A stretch of DNA of 64,000 bases from Prostheceraeus crozeri (GCA_907163375.1 CAJQUW010011066.1:1-64000), one strand, 5' to 3'; positions 53,061 through 63,035 are shown, counted from the first letter of the stretch. A program made the numbers and translations. Notes: generated by a model not told the origin, from the letters alone.

Positions 53061-56000
53061 AATCGGTATAGTCAGGAAAGTGTCTGAATCGGTCTAGTCA
53101 GAAAAGCGGCTGCATCGGTCTGGTCAGGAAAGCGGCTGCATCGGTCTGGTCAGGAAAGTGGCTGCATCGGTCTAGTCAGGAAAGTGGCTGCATCGGTCTA
53201 GTCAGGAAAGTGTCTGAATCGTTCAAGTCAGGAAAGTGGCATCATCGTTCAAGTCAGGAAAGTGCATGAATCGGTCTAGTCAGTAAAGTGTCTGAATCGT
53301 TCAAGTCAGGAAAGCGGCTGCATCGGTCTAGTCAGGAAAGTGTCTGAATCGGTCTAGTCAGGAAAGTGTCTGAATCGTTCAAGTCAGGAAAGTGTCTGAA
53401 TCAGTCTAGTCAGGAAAGTGTCTGAATCAGTCTAGTCAGGAAAGTGTCTCAATCAGTCTAGTCAGGAAAGTGTCTGAATCGGTCCAGTCAGGAAAATGCA
53501 TGAATCGGTCTAGTCAGGAAAATGTCTGAATCGTTCAAGTCAGGAAAGTGTCTGAATCGATCTAGTCAGGAAAGTGTCTGAATCGATCTAGTCAGGAAAG
53601 TGTCTGAATCGATCTAGTCAGGAAAGTGTATGAATCGTTCAAGTCAGTAAAGTGTCTGAATCAGTCTAGTCAGGAAAGTGTCTGAATCGGTCTGGTCAGG
53701 AAAGTGGCTGCATCGGTCTAGTCAGGAGTTTCTGAATCGGTCTAGTCAGGAAAGTGTCTGAATCGTTCAAGTCAGGAAAGTGGCTGCATCGTTCAAGTCA
53801 GGAAAGTGCATGAATCGGTCTAGTCAGGAAAGTGTCTGAATCGTTTAAGTCAGGAAAGCGGCTGCATCGGTCTGGTCAGGAAAGTGTCTGAATCGTTCAA
53901 GTCAGGAAAATGCATGAATCGTTCTAGTCAGGAAAGTGCATGAATCGGTCTAGTCAGGAAAGTGTCTGAATCGTTCAAGTCAGGAAAGTGCATGAATCGG
54001 TCTAGTCAGGAGTGTCTGAATTTATCTAGTCAGGAAAGTGTCTGCATCGGTCTAGTCAGGAAAGTGCATGAATCTTTCAAATCAGGAAAGTGCACGAATC
54101 GATCTAGTCAGGAAAGTGTCTGAATCGATCTAGTCAGGAAAGTGGCTGAATCGGTCTAGTCAGGAAAGTGTCTGAATCGGTCCAGTCAGGAAAGTGCATG
54201 AATCGGTCTAGTCAGGAAAGTGTCTGAATCGTTCAAGTCAGGAAAGCGGCTGCATCGGTCTAGTCAGGAAAGTGTCTGAATCGGTCTAGTCAGGAAAGTG
54301 TCTGAATCGGTCCAGTCAGGAAAATGCATGAATCGGTCTAGTCAGGAAAATGTCTGAATCGTTCAAGTCAGTAAAGTGTCTGAATCGGTCTAGTCAGGAA
54401 AGTGTCTCAATCAGTCTAGTCAGGAAAGTGTCTGAATCGGTCCAGTCAGGAAAATGCATGAATCGGTCTAGTCAGGAAAATGTCTGAATCGTTCAAGTCA
54501 GGAAAGTGTCTGAATCGATCTAGTCAGGAAAGTGTCTGAATCGATCTAGTCAGGAAAGTGTTTGCATCGGTCTAGTCACGAAAGTGTCTGAATCGTTCAA
54601 GTCAGGAAAGTGTCTGAATCGGTCAAGTCAGGAAAGTGCATGCATCGGTCTGGTCAGGAAAGTGTCTGAATCGGTCTAGTCAGGAAAGTGTCTGAATCGG
54701 TCCAGTCAGGAAAGCGGCTGCATTGGTCTTGTCAGGAAAGTGTCTGAATCGGTCTAGTCAGGAAAGTGTCTGAATCGTTCAAGTCAGGAAAGTGTCTGAA
54801 TCGGTATAGTCAGGAAAGTGTCTGAATCGGTCTAGTCAGAAAAGCGGCTGCATCGGTCTGGTCAGGAAAGCGGCTGCATCGGTCTGGTCAGGAAAGTGGC
54901 TGCATCGGTCTAGTCAGGAAAGTGGCTGCATCGGTCTAGTCAGGAAAGTGTCTGAATCGTTCAAGTCAGGAAAGTGGCATCATCGTTCAAGTCAGGAAAG
55001 TGCATGAATCGGTCTAGTCAGTAAAGTGTCTGAATCGTTCAAGTCAGGAAAGCGGCTGCATCGGTCTAGTCAGGAAAGTGTCTGAATCGGTCTAGTCAGG
55101 AAAGTGTCTGAATCGTTCAAGTCAGGAAAGTGTCTGAATCAGTCTAGTCAGGAAAGTGTCTGAATCAGTCTAGTCAGGAAAGTGTCTCAATCAGTCTAGT
55201 CAGGAAAGTGTCTGAATCGGTCCAGTCAGGAAAATGCATGAATCGGTCTAGTCAGGAAAATGTCTGAATCGTTCAAGTCAGGAAAGTGTCTGAATCGATC
55301 TAGTCAGGAAAGTGTCTGAATCGATCTAGTCAGGAAAGTGTCTGAATCGATCTAGTCAGGAAAGTGTCTGAATCGTTCAAGTCAGTAAAGTGTCTGAATC
55401 GGTCCATTCAGGAAAGTGTCTGAATCGGTCTGGTCAGGAAAGTGGCTGCATCGGTCTAGTCAGGAGTTTCTGAATCGGTCTAGTCAGGAAAGTGTCTGAA
55501 TCGTTCAAGTCAGGAAAGTGGCTGCATCGTTCAAGTCAGGAAAGTGCATGAATCGGTCTAGTCAGGAAAGTGTCTGAATCGTTTAAGTCAGGAAAGCGGC
55601 TGCATCGGTCTGGTCAGGAAAGTGTCTGAATCGTTCAAGTCAGGAAAATGCATGAATCGTTCTAGTCAGGAAAGTGCATGAATCGGTCTAGTCAGGAAAG
55701 TGTCTGAATCGTTCAAGTCAGGAAAGTGCATGAATCGGTCTAGTCAGGAGTGTCTGAATTTATCTAGTCAGGAAAGTGTCTGCATCGGTCTAGTCAGGAA
55801 AGTGCATGAATCTTTCAAATCAGGAAAGTGCACGAATCGATCTAGTCAGGAAAGTGTCTGAATCGATCTAGTCAGGAAAGTGGCTGAATCGGTCTAGTCA
55901 GGAAAGTGTCTGAATCGGTCCAGTCAGGAAAGTGCATGAATCGGTCTAGTCAGGAAAGTGTCTGAATCGTTCAAGTCAGGAAAGCGGCTGCATCGGTCTA

Positions 56001-57070
56001 GTCAGGAAAGTGTCTGAATCGGTCTAGTCAGGAAAGTGTCTGAATCGGTCCAGTCAGGAAAATGCATGAATCGGTCTAGTCAGGAAAATGTCTGAATCGT
56101 TCAAGTCAGTAAAGTGTCTGAATCGGTCTAGTCAGGAAAGTGTCTCAATCAGTCTAGTCAGGAAAGTGTCTGAATCGGTCCAGTCAGGAAAATGCATGAA
56201 TCGGTCTAGTCAGGAAAATGTCTGAATCGTTCAAGTCAGGAAAGTGTCTGAATCGATCTAGTCAGGAAAGTGTCTGAATCGATCTAGTCAGGAAAGTGTC
56301 TGAATCGATCTAGTCAGGAAAGTGTCTGAATCGTTCAAGTCAGTAAAGTGTCTGAATCGGTCCAGTCAGGAAAGTGTCTGAATCGGTCTGGTCAGGAAAG
56401 TGGCTGCATCGGTCTAGTCAGGAGTTTCTGAATCGGTCTAGTCAGGAAAGTGTCTGAATCGTTCAAGTCAGGAAAGTGGCTGCATCGTTCAAGTCAGGAA
56501 AGTGCATGAATCGGTCTAGTCAGGAAAGTGTCTGAATCGTTTAAGTCAGGAAAGCGGCTGCATCGGTCTGGTCAGGAAAGTGTCTGAATCGTTCAAGTCA
56601 GGAAAATGCATGAATCGTTCTAGTCAGGAAAGTGCATGAATCGGTCTAGTCAGGAAAGTGTCTGAATCGTTCAAGTCAGGAAAGTGCATGAATCGGTCTA
56701 GTCAGGAGTGTCTGAATTTATCTAGTCAGGAAAGTGTCTGCATCGGTCTAGTCAGGAAAGTGCATGAATCTTTCAAATCAGGAAAGTGCACGAATCGATC
56801 TAGTCAGGAAAATTGTCTGAATCGATCTAGTCAGGAAAGTGGCTGAATCGGTCTAGTCAGGAAAGTGTCTGAATCGGTCCAGTCAGGAAAGTGCATGAAT
56901 CGGTCTAGTCAGGAAAGTGTCTGAATCGTTCAAGTCAGGAAAGCGGCTGCATCGGTCTAGTCAGGAAAGTGTCTGAATCGGTCTAGTCAGGAAAGTGTCT
57001 GAATCAGTCTAGTCAGGAAAGTGTCTCAATCAGTCTAGTCAGGAAAGTGTCTGAATCGGTCCAGTCAGGA
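52821..57070 (+). repeat. Nested higher-order repeats, offsets 1,738 and 958 bp
   Basis: The marker TGTTTGCATCGG is at 52,821 and 54,559, TCGGTATAG at 53,063 and 54,801, and the TTTATC variant at 54,021 and 55,759, all offset by 1,738 bp (67 units less 4 bp, fitting two shortened units). A further copy of the later part follows at an offset of 958 bp: the series at 55,201 restarts at 56,159 and TTTATC recurs at 56,717. Two successive tandem duplications with different break points explain this layout. Confidence 0.8.
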
Positions 57071-60000
57071 AAATGCATGAATCGGTCTAGTCAGGAAAAT
57101 GTCTGAATCGTTCAAGTCAGTAAAGTGTCTGAATCGGTCTAGTCAGGAAAGTGTCTGAATCGGTCTAGTCAGGAAAGTGTCTGAATCGTTCAAGTCAGTA
57201 AAGTGTCTGAATCGGTCCAGTCAGGAAAGTGTCTGAATCGGTCTGGTCAGGAAAGTGGCCGCATCGGTCTAGTCAGGAAAGTGTCTGAATCGTTCAAGTC
57301 AGTAAAGTGTCTGAATCCCTCCAGTCAGGAAAGTGTCTGAATAGTTCAAGTCAGGAAAGTGTCTGAATCGGTCTGGTCAGGAAAGTGCATGCATCGGTCT
57401 AGTCAGGAAAGTGTCTGAATCGGTCTAGTCAGGAAAGTGTCTGAATCGGTCTGGTCAGGAAAGTGCATGCATCGGTCTAGTCAGGAAAGTGTCTGAATCG
57501 GTCTAGTCAGGAAAGTGGCTGCATCGTTCAAGTCAGGAAAGTGCATGAATCGGTCTAGTCAGGAAAGTGCATGAATCGTTCAAGTCACGAAAGTGCATGA
57601 ATCGGTCTAGTCAGGAAAGTGTCTGAATCGTTCAAGTCAGGAAAGTGCATGAATCGTTCTAGTCAGGAAAGTGCATGAATCGTTCAAGTCAGGAAAGTGC
57701 ATGAATCGGTCTAGTCAGGAAAGTGTCTGAATCGTTCAAGTCAGGAAAGTGCATGAATCGTTCTAGTCAGGAAAGTGCATGAATCGGTCTAGTCAGGAAA
57801 GTGTCTGAATCGTTCTAGTCAGGAAAGTGCATGAATCGGTCTAGTCAGGAAAGTGCATGAATCGTTCTAGTCAGGAAAGTGCATGAATCGTTCAAGTCAG
57901 GAAAGTGCATGAATCGGTCTAGTCAGGAAAGTGTCTGAATCGTTCAAGTCAGGAAAGTGCATGAATCGTTCTAGTCAGGAAAGTGCATGAATCGGTCTAG
58001 TCTGGAGTGTCTGAATCGATCTAGTCAGGAAAGTGTCTGCATCGGTCTAGTCAGGAAAGTGCATGAATCGGTTTAGTCAGGAGTTTCTGAATCGATCTAG
58101 TCAGGAAAGTGTCTGAATCGATCTAGTCAGGAAAGTGGCTGAATCGTTCTAGTCAGGAAAGTGTCTGAATCGGTCCAGTCAGGAAAGTGCATGAATCGGT
58201 CTAGTCAGGAAAGTGTCTGAATCGTTCAAGTCAGGAAAGCGGCTGCATCGGTCTAGTCAGGAAAGTGTCTGAATCGGTCTAGTCAGGGAAGTGTCTGAAT
58301 CGTTCAAGTCATGAAGGTGTCTGAATCAGTCTAGTCAGGAAAGTGTCTCAATCAGTCTAGTCAGGAAAGTGTCTCAATCAGTCTAGTCAGGAAAGTGTCT
58401 GAATCGGTCCAGTCAGGAAAATGCATGAATCGGTCTAGTCAGGAAAATGTCTGAATCGTTCAAGTCAGTAAAGTGTCTGAAGCGGTCTAGTCAGGAAAGT
58501 GTCTGAATCGGTCTAGTCAGGAAAGTGTCTGAATCGTTCAAGTCAGTAAAGTGTCTGAATCGGTCCAGTCAGGAAAGTGTCTGAATCGGTCTGGTCAGGA
58601 AAGTGGCTGCATCGGTCTAGTCAGGAAAGTGTCTGAATCGGTCTGGTCAGTAAAGTGTCTGAATCCGTCCAGTCAGGAAAGTGTCTGAATCGTTCAAGTC
58701 AGGAAAGTGTCTGAATCGGTCTGGTCAGGAAAGTGCATGCATCGGTCTAGTCAGGAAAGTGTCTGAATCGGTCTAGTCAGGAAAGTGTCTGAATCGGTCC
58801 AGTCAGGAAAGTGGCTGCATCGGTCTAGTCAGGAAAGTGTCTCAATCAGTCTAGTCAGGAAAGTGTCTGAATTGGTCTAGTCAGTAAAGTGTCTGAATCG
58901 GTCTGGTCAGGAAAGCGGCTGCATCAGTCTAGTCAGGAGTGTCTGAATCGATCTAGTCAGGAAAGTGTCTGCATCGGTCTAGTCAGGAAAGTGCATGAAT
59001 CGGTCTAGTCAGGAGTTTCTGAATCGATCTAGTCAGGAAAGTGTCTGAATCGATCTAGTCAGGAAAGTGGCTGAATCGTTCTAGTCAGGAAAGTGTCTGA
59101 ATCGGTCCAGTCAGGAAAGTGCATGAACCGGTCTAGTCAGGAAAGTGTCTTAATCGTTCAAGTCAGGAAAGTGTCTGAATCAGTCTAGTCAGGAAAGTGT
59201 CTGAATCAGTGTGGTCAGGAAAGTGTCTCAATCAGTCTAGTCAGGAAAGTGTCTGAATCGGTCCAGTCAGGAAAATGCATGAATCGGTCTAGTCAGGAAA
59301 ATGTCTGAATCGTTCAAGTCAGTAAAGTGTCTGAATCGGTCTAGTCAGGAAAGTGTCTGAATCGGTCTAGTCAGGAAAGTGTCTGAATCGTTCAAGTCAG
59401 TAAAGTGTCTGAATCGGTCCAGTCAGGAAAGTGTCTGAATCGGTCCAGTCAGGAAAATGCATGAATCGGTCTAGTCAGGAAAATGTCTGAATCGTTCAAG
59501 TCAGTAAAGTGTCTGAATCGGTCTAGTCAGGAAAGTGTCTGAATCGGTCTAGTCAGGAAAGTGTCTGAATCGTTCAAGTCAGTAAAGTGTCTGAATCCGT
59601 CCAGTCAGGAAAGTGTCTGAATAGTTCAAGTCAGGAAAGTGTCTGAATCGGTCTGGTCAGTAAAGTGTCAGAATCGTTCAAGTCAGGAAAGTTGCTGCAT
59701 CGTTCAAGTCAGGAAAGTGCATGAATCGGTCTAGTCAGGAAAGTGTCTGAATCGGTCTAGTCAGGAAAGTGTCTCAATCAGTCTAGTCAGGAAAGTGTCA
59801 AAATTGGTCTAGTCAGGAAAGTGTCTGAATCGGTCTGGTCAGGAAAGCGGCTGCATCAGTCTAGTCAGGAAGGTGTCTGCCTCGGTCTAGTCAGGAAAGT
59901 GTCTGAATCGTTCAAGTCAGGAAAGTGTCTCAATCAGTCTAGTCAGGAAAGTGTCTGAATCGTTCAAGTCAGGAAAGTGTCTGAATCGGTCAAGTCAGGA

Positions 60001-61220
60001 AAGTGCATGCATCGGTCTGGTCAGGAAAGTGTCTGAATCGGTCTAGTCAGGAAAGTGTCTGAATCGGTCTAGTCAGGAAAGCGGCTGCATTGGTCTTGTC
60101 AGGAAAGTGTCTGAATCGGTCGAGTCAGGAAAGTGTCTGAATCGGTCTAGTCAGAAAAGCGGCTGCATCGGTCTGGTCAGGAAAGCGGCTGCATCGGTCT
60201 GGTCAGGAAAGCGGCTGCATCGGTCTAGTCAGGAAAGTGGCTGCATCGGTCTAGTCAGGAACGTGGCTGCATCGGTCTAGTCAGGAGTGTCTGAATCGTT
60301 CAAGTCAGGAAAGTGGCTGCATCGGTCTAGTCAGGAAAGCGGCTGCATCGGTCTGGTCAGGAAAGCGGCTGCATCGGTCTGGTCAGGAAAGCGGCTGCAT
60401 CGGTCTAGTCAGGAAAGTGGCTGCATCGGTCTAGTCAGGAAAGTGGCTGCATCGGTCTAGTCAGGAGTGTCTGAATCGGTCTAGTCAGGAAAGTGTCTGA
60501 ATCGGTCTAGTCAGGAAAGCGGCTGCATTGGTCTTGTCAGGAAAGTGTCTGAATCGGTCAAGTCAGGAAAATGGCTGCATCGGTCTAGTCAGGAAAGTGC
60601 ATGAATCGGTCTAGTCAGGATAGTGCATGAATCGGTCTAGTCAGGAAAGTGTCTGAATCGTTCAAGTCAGGAAAGTGCATGAATCGGTCTAGTCAGGAGT
60701 GTCTGAATCGATCTAGTCAGGAAAGTGGCTGCATCGGTCTAGTCAGGAAAGTGTCTCAATCAGTCTAGTCAGGAAAGTGTCTGAATCGGTCTAGTCAGGA
60801 AAGTGTCTGAATCGGTCCAGTCAGGAAAGTGTCTGAATCGGTCTAGTCAGGAAAGTGTCTGAATTGGTCCAGTCAGGAAAGTGTCTGAATCGTTCCAGTA
60901 AGGAAAGTGTCTGAATCGGTCCAGTCAGGAAAGTGTCTGAATCGTTCTAGTCAGGAAAGTGTCTGAATCGTTCAAGTCAGGAAAGCGGCTGCATCGGTCC
61001 AGTCAGGAAAGTGTCTGAATCGTTCCAGTAAGGAAAGTGTCTGAATCGATCTAGTCAGGAAAGTGTCTCAATCGTTCAAGTCAGGAAAGCGGCTGCATCG
61101 GTCTAGTCAGGAAAGTGTCTGAATCGGTCTAGTCAGGAAAGTGTCTGAATCGTTCAAGTCAGGAAAGTGTCTGAATCGTTCGAGTAAGGAAAGTGGCTGA
61201 ATCGGTCTAGTCAGGAAAGT

Positions 61221-61608
61221 CGAAGCCTGATCCAATCTTTATGAGTGAGACTGATTCAATGTTCTTGTAAAGAGTGTATGAACATGTCTCAATGGAATTA
61301 ATCCACATTTTTTCCGATAAATGTGAATTAGAAAAAAATTAGTAACAACAAAAATTACCTTATAATTTCTATTTTACGAAAGGGAAAAATCTTAATTCAG
61401 TAATTCGAATGTCATGTCTTTGAAGTAGATACAAACATATGAAGTGAAGAGAAATCCAAATATTATTCTACACACACACTGTTTACTTTCCTGAGAACTC
61501 AGCATTTACGTACAGTATTTCTATTCATTCGTGCCTGTTTCTACAAACACCACAATTTAGTACTGTTTGAATGAGAAATGTCTGATGAGACATCATTCTT
61601 TGTTTCAG
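61221..61608 (+). other. Intron between the satellite and the SYF1-like exon
   Basis: AT-rich single-copy sequence that follows the last satellite unit without any transition. It contains a short CA run at about 61,470-61,479 and a small hairpin (TGTCT, loop, AGACA) at about 61,580-61,592. No exon or open frame with recognisable homology was seen. The acceptor at its right end places it, and by continuity the satellite to its left, in the intron upstream of the exon. Confidence 0.8.
61582..61608 (+). promoter_or_regulatory. Branch point and 3' splice site
   Basis: A CTGAT branch-point match (branch A at 61,585) lies 23 nt before a T-rich tract and the acceptor TTTGTTTCAG ending at 61,608. 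The spacing and sequence fit a standard U2-type intron end. It sets the exon start and reading phase, which then matches the protein family. Confidence 0.8.
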
Positions 61609-61695
61609 GCTTACGAGAAAGGAATTGGATTGTTCAGATGGCCTCATGTGTACGATATTTGGGCGACATATCTCACCAAATTCAGCGACCGTTAT
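61609..61695 (+). CDS. SYF1/XAB2 homologue, one internal exon (29 codons)
   Basis: An 87-bp exon, phase 0 at both ends, encoding 29 residues that begin AYEKGIGLFRWP and continue VYDIWATYLTKF. I recognise this as the segment of pre-mRNA-splicing factor SYF1 (human XAB2, with AYERGISLFKWP and DIWSTYLTKF as remembered), about 60% along the human protein. SYF1/XAB2 is a nuclear scaffold of HAT (half-a-TPR) helical repeats in the Prp19-associated/XAB2 complex; it acts in spliceosome activation and, in animals, in transcription-coupled repair. The conserved W and Y residues of a HAT helix pair (FRWP, DIW, TYL) are present. The exon has a good acceptor and donor and no stop. The codon after the donor should start the GG-containing next segment, which I could not find in the remaining 2.3 kb, so the following intron also appears long. 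No other exon lies in the window. The minus-strand open frame at 61,525-61,761 is only its shadow. A processed copy is ruled out by the splice sites. Confidence 0.87.
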
Positions 61696-61701
61696 GTAAG
61701 T
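61693..61701 (+). promoter_or_regulatory. 5' splice site of the SYF1-like exon
   Basis: The exon ends TAT and is followed by GTAAGT, a strong intron-side donor, although the exon side lacks the usual AG. Read-through past this site reaches an in-frame TGA after ten codons (61,726-61,728). It coincides with the start of the 62-bp tandem repeat. Confidence 0.85.
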
Positions 61702-62239
61702 ATACTGCTTCAAAAATTTCTTATTTGACTCAACGAGACGATACCCAGCATTGATAGGCAAGTGTACTGCTTCAAAAATGTCTTATATGACTCAACGAGA
61801 CGATACCCAGCATTGATAGGCAAGTGTTTTGCTTCAAAAATGTCTTATATGACTCAATGAGACGATACTCAGCATTGATAGGCAAGTGTACTGCTTCAAA
61901 AATGTCTTATTTGACTCAACGAGACGATACTCAGCATTGATAGGCAAGTGTACTGCTTCAAAAATGTCTTATATGACTCAACGAGACGATACCCAGCATT
62001 GATAGGCAAGTGTATTGCTTCAAAAATGTCTTATATGACTCAACGAGACGATACCCAGCATTGATAGGCAAGTGTATTGCTTCAAAAATGTCTTATATGA
62101 CTCAATGAGACGATACTCAGCATTGATAGGCAAGTCTACTGCTTCAAAAATGTCTTACATGACTCAATGAGACGATACCCAGCATCGATAGGCAAGTGTA
62201 CTGCTTCAAAAATGTCTTATATGACTCAATGAGACGATA
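61699..62239 (+). repeat. 62-bp tandem repeat starting at the exon donor, 8.7 copies
   Basis: Eight complete 62-bp units begin at 61,699, 61,761, 61,823, 61,885, 61,947, 62,009, 62,071 and 62,133, with a partial ninth at 62,195-62,239. The spacing is exactly 62 bp throughout, with only scattered substitutions (for example TGACTCAACGAG or TGACTCAATGAG, GATACCC or GATACTC). The first unit starts inside the donor GTAAGT; at each later boundary the matching position reads TAGGCAAGT, a good fit to the GC-type donor consensus AG|GCAAGT (sites at 61,758, 61,820, 61,882, 61,944, 62,006, 62,068, 62,130 and 62,192). The array lies wholly in the downstream intron. Its low divergence suggests a young expansion. 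Confidence 0.95.
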
Positions 62240-62396
62240 ATTGAACATTGAACTCTTTAATAACTGTCCTGAGGTTTGTCAAGTCTTGACTGTAATCTAA
62301 ATATTTTTAACCTTTTTTCGTACTTTAAATACTGTTGGTCTAACCAACTTATTAACAACTAACCATATTTTTATTCTTATTTTTGGAAATTACCAC
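62240..62396. other. Intron-like sequence, no feature seen
   Basis: AT-rich DNA after the 62-bp array. I see no open frame, splice signal pair or repeat that can be supported. Confidence 0.6.
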
Positions 62397-62530
62397 CCAA
62401 GAAGAAATTGAAAACTACAATTTTCGGGAGGCACTTTTCGTCTGATCAATCAGACATCTTCAGCGTTATCAGTTGTCTGATTGATCAGACGAAAGGTCCT
62501 TCGTGAAAATTGTAGTTTTCAATTTCTTGG
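62397..62530. repeat. 134-bp inverted repeat (foldback, MITE-like)
   Basis: The left arm 62,397-62,455 and right arm 62,473-62,530 are largely complementary, with outer ends CCAAGAAG and TTTCTTGG and inner ends ATCAATCAGACA and TGTCTGATTGAT. The left arm has a 3-bp insertion, and there are mismatches in the middle (GGGAGGCAC against GGTCCTTCGTG). The loop is about 17 nt. The inner tip, GTCTGATCAATCAGAC, is itself nearly palindromic. The structure resembles a non-coding foldback or miniature inverted-repeat element; no target-site duplication was established and no family is named. Confidence 0.8.
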
Positions 62531-62740
62531 ATGGCACTCTCTGAAAATACGAATAAAGATATACAATCTCCACCTTGAACGAACAACTGCATATTGTAGG
62601 TATATTTGTCATTCGAATGCATAAAGCTTAAATCAAAACTTGCAATGTCTAATGTATACGTCATAGGCCCTACCTAACTTTTGATATACAAAAAGCTTTG
62701 AATGACTACACTGCTTTCTTCGGTGTTCCTTTATTTGGAA
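62531..62740. other. Intron-like sequence, no feature seen
   Basis: AT-rich DNA with no recognisable exon, repeat or RNA gene. Confidence 0.6.
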
Positions 62741-62920
62741 TACAGTAGAATTCGCATGTATCGGCTTCGGCTATATCGGCGGGTTTTTTTGTCCCGGCAG
62801 AATTTCCTATCTTTTCCATATAATCGATTTCGCGTATATCGGCTTCGGCTATATCGGCGCATTTTCACTGTCCCTGACAGAAAAAATCGTTTATAACGGC
62901 GGATCTCCTGGAAATCCTCA
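62741..62920 (+). mobile_element. Possible end of a pogo/Tigger-like DNA transposon
   Basis: It starts TACAGTAGAATTCGC, like the TA plus CAGT start and AT/CG-rich terminal repeat (..TATAACGGC..) of pogo-type Tc1/mariner relatives. Inside are two direct repeats 78 bp apart, each with the block TATCGGCTTCGGCTATATCG (62,759 and 62,837 as approximate starts), followed by a third, shorter relative reading TTATAACGGC near 62,890. No second terminal repeat and no transposase frame were found, so this is at most a fragment or a non-autonomous copy. The plus-strand open frame at 62,702-62,896 is rich in R and Y because it translates these repeats, and is not taken as a gene. Confidence 0.4.
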
Positions 62921-63035
62921 AGCGATGTGTTTTGCCTAGAAGAGTCACTGGAATGACAGTATATTTGGACGCGGATGGCTGTAGATTCTGTTAGGATTAT
63001 ACGATTCTAACTATTCTAGTGGCATGTGAAAATTT
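62921..63035. other. No feature seen
   Basis: Single-copy sequence without a supportable gene or repeat. Confidence 0.5.

Larger units (their letters stand above)
1..61220 (+). repeat. Giant satellite array, 26-bp unit, about 2,300 copies
   Basis: Head-to-tail tandem array with a 26-bp period, seen by aligning successive units. Reading + strand, a unit is slot A (usually TGTCTGAATCG), slot B (usually GTCTAG) and a core TCAGGAAAG. Common slot A forms are TGTCTGAATCG, TGTCTGCATCG, CGGCTGCATCG, TGGCTGCATCG, TGCATGAATCG and TGTCTCAATCA; common slot B forms are GTCTAG, TTCAAG, GTCCAG, ATCTAG, GTCTGG, GTCTTG and TTCTAG. A 24-bp unit (core shortened to AGGAGT) recurs. The consensus is about 46% GC, has twice as many G as C on this strand, and contains one CpG. 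The array is cut by the left edge of the window and stops abruptly at the right, with a few more diverged units (GTAAGG instead of GTCAGG) in the last 350 bp. No family name is recognised. It holds no gene: since 26 is not a multiple of 3, each frame cycles over 78 bp and normally meets the TGA of TCTGAATCG, so the few 60-70-codon frames are chance products of the repeat. Confidence 0.98.

Noticed and set aside
1-61220. CRISPR array
   Set aside because: The 26-bp units abut directly with no unique spacers, and the window has a spliced animal-type exon.
1-61220. Open frames of 60-80 codons within the array, possibly a repetitive protein (SESFKSGK, LNRSSQES and IGLVRKV repeats)
   Set aside because: These three peptides are the three frames of the same 26-bp unit. 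Frames stay open only where the TGA of TCTGAATCG happens to vary, so they break every few units and share no start or splice context.
1-61220. Telomeric repeat or array of 5S rRNA/tRNA genes
   Set aside because: The unit has no TTAGGG-type motif, is too short for an RNA gene, and shows no internal promoter boxes.
1-61220. Centromere satellite
   Set aside because: Possible in principle, but the array abuts a gene exon, and nothing in the sequence alone shows centromere function.
61525-61761. 78-codon minus-strand open frame
   Set aside because: It is antisense to the SYF1-like exon and its donor region; the plus-strand reading has splice sites and family similarity.
62702-62896. 64-codon plus-strand open frame rich in R and Y
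   Set aside because: It is the translation of the transposon-end-like direct repeats.
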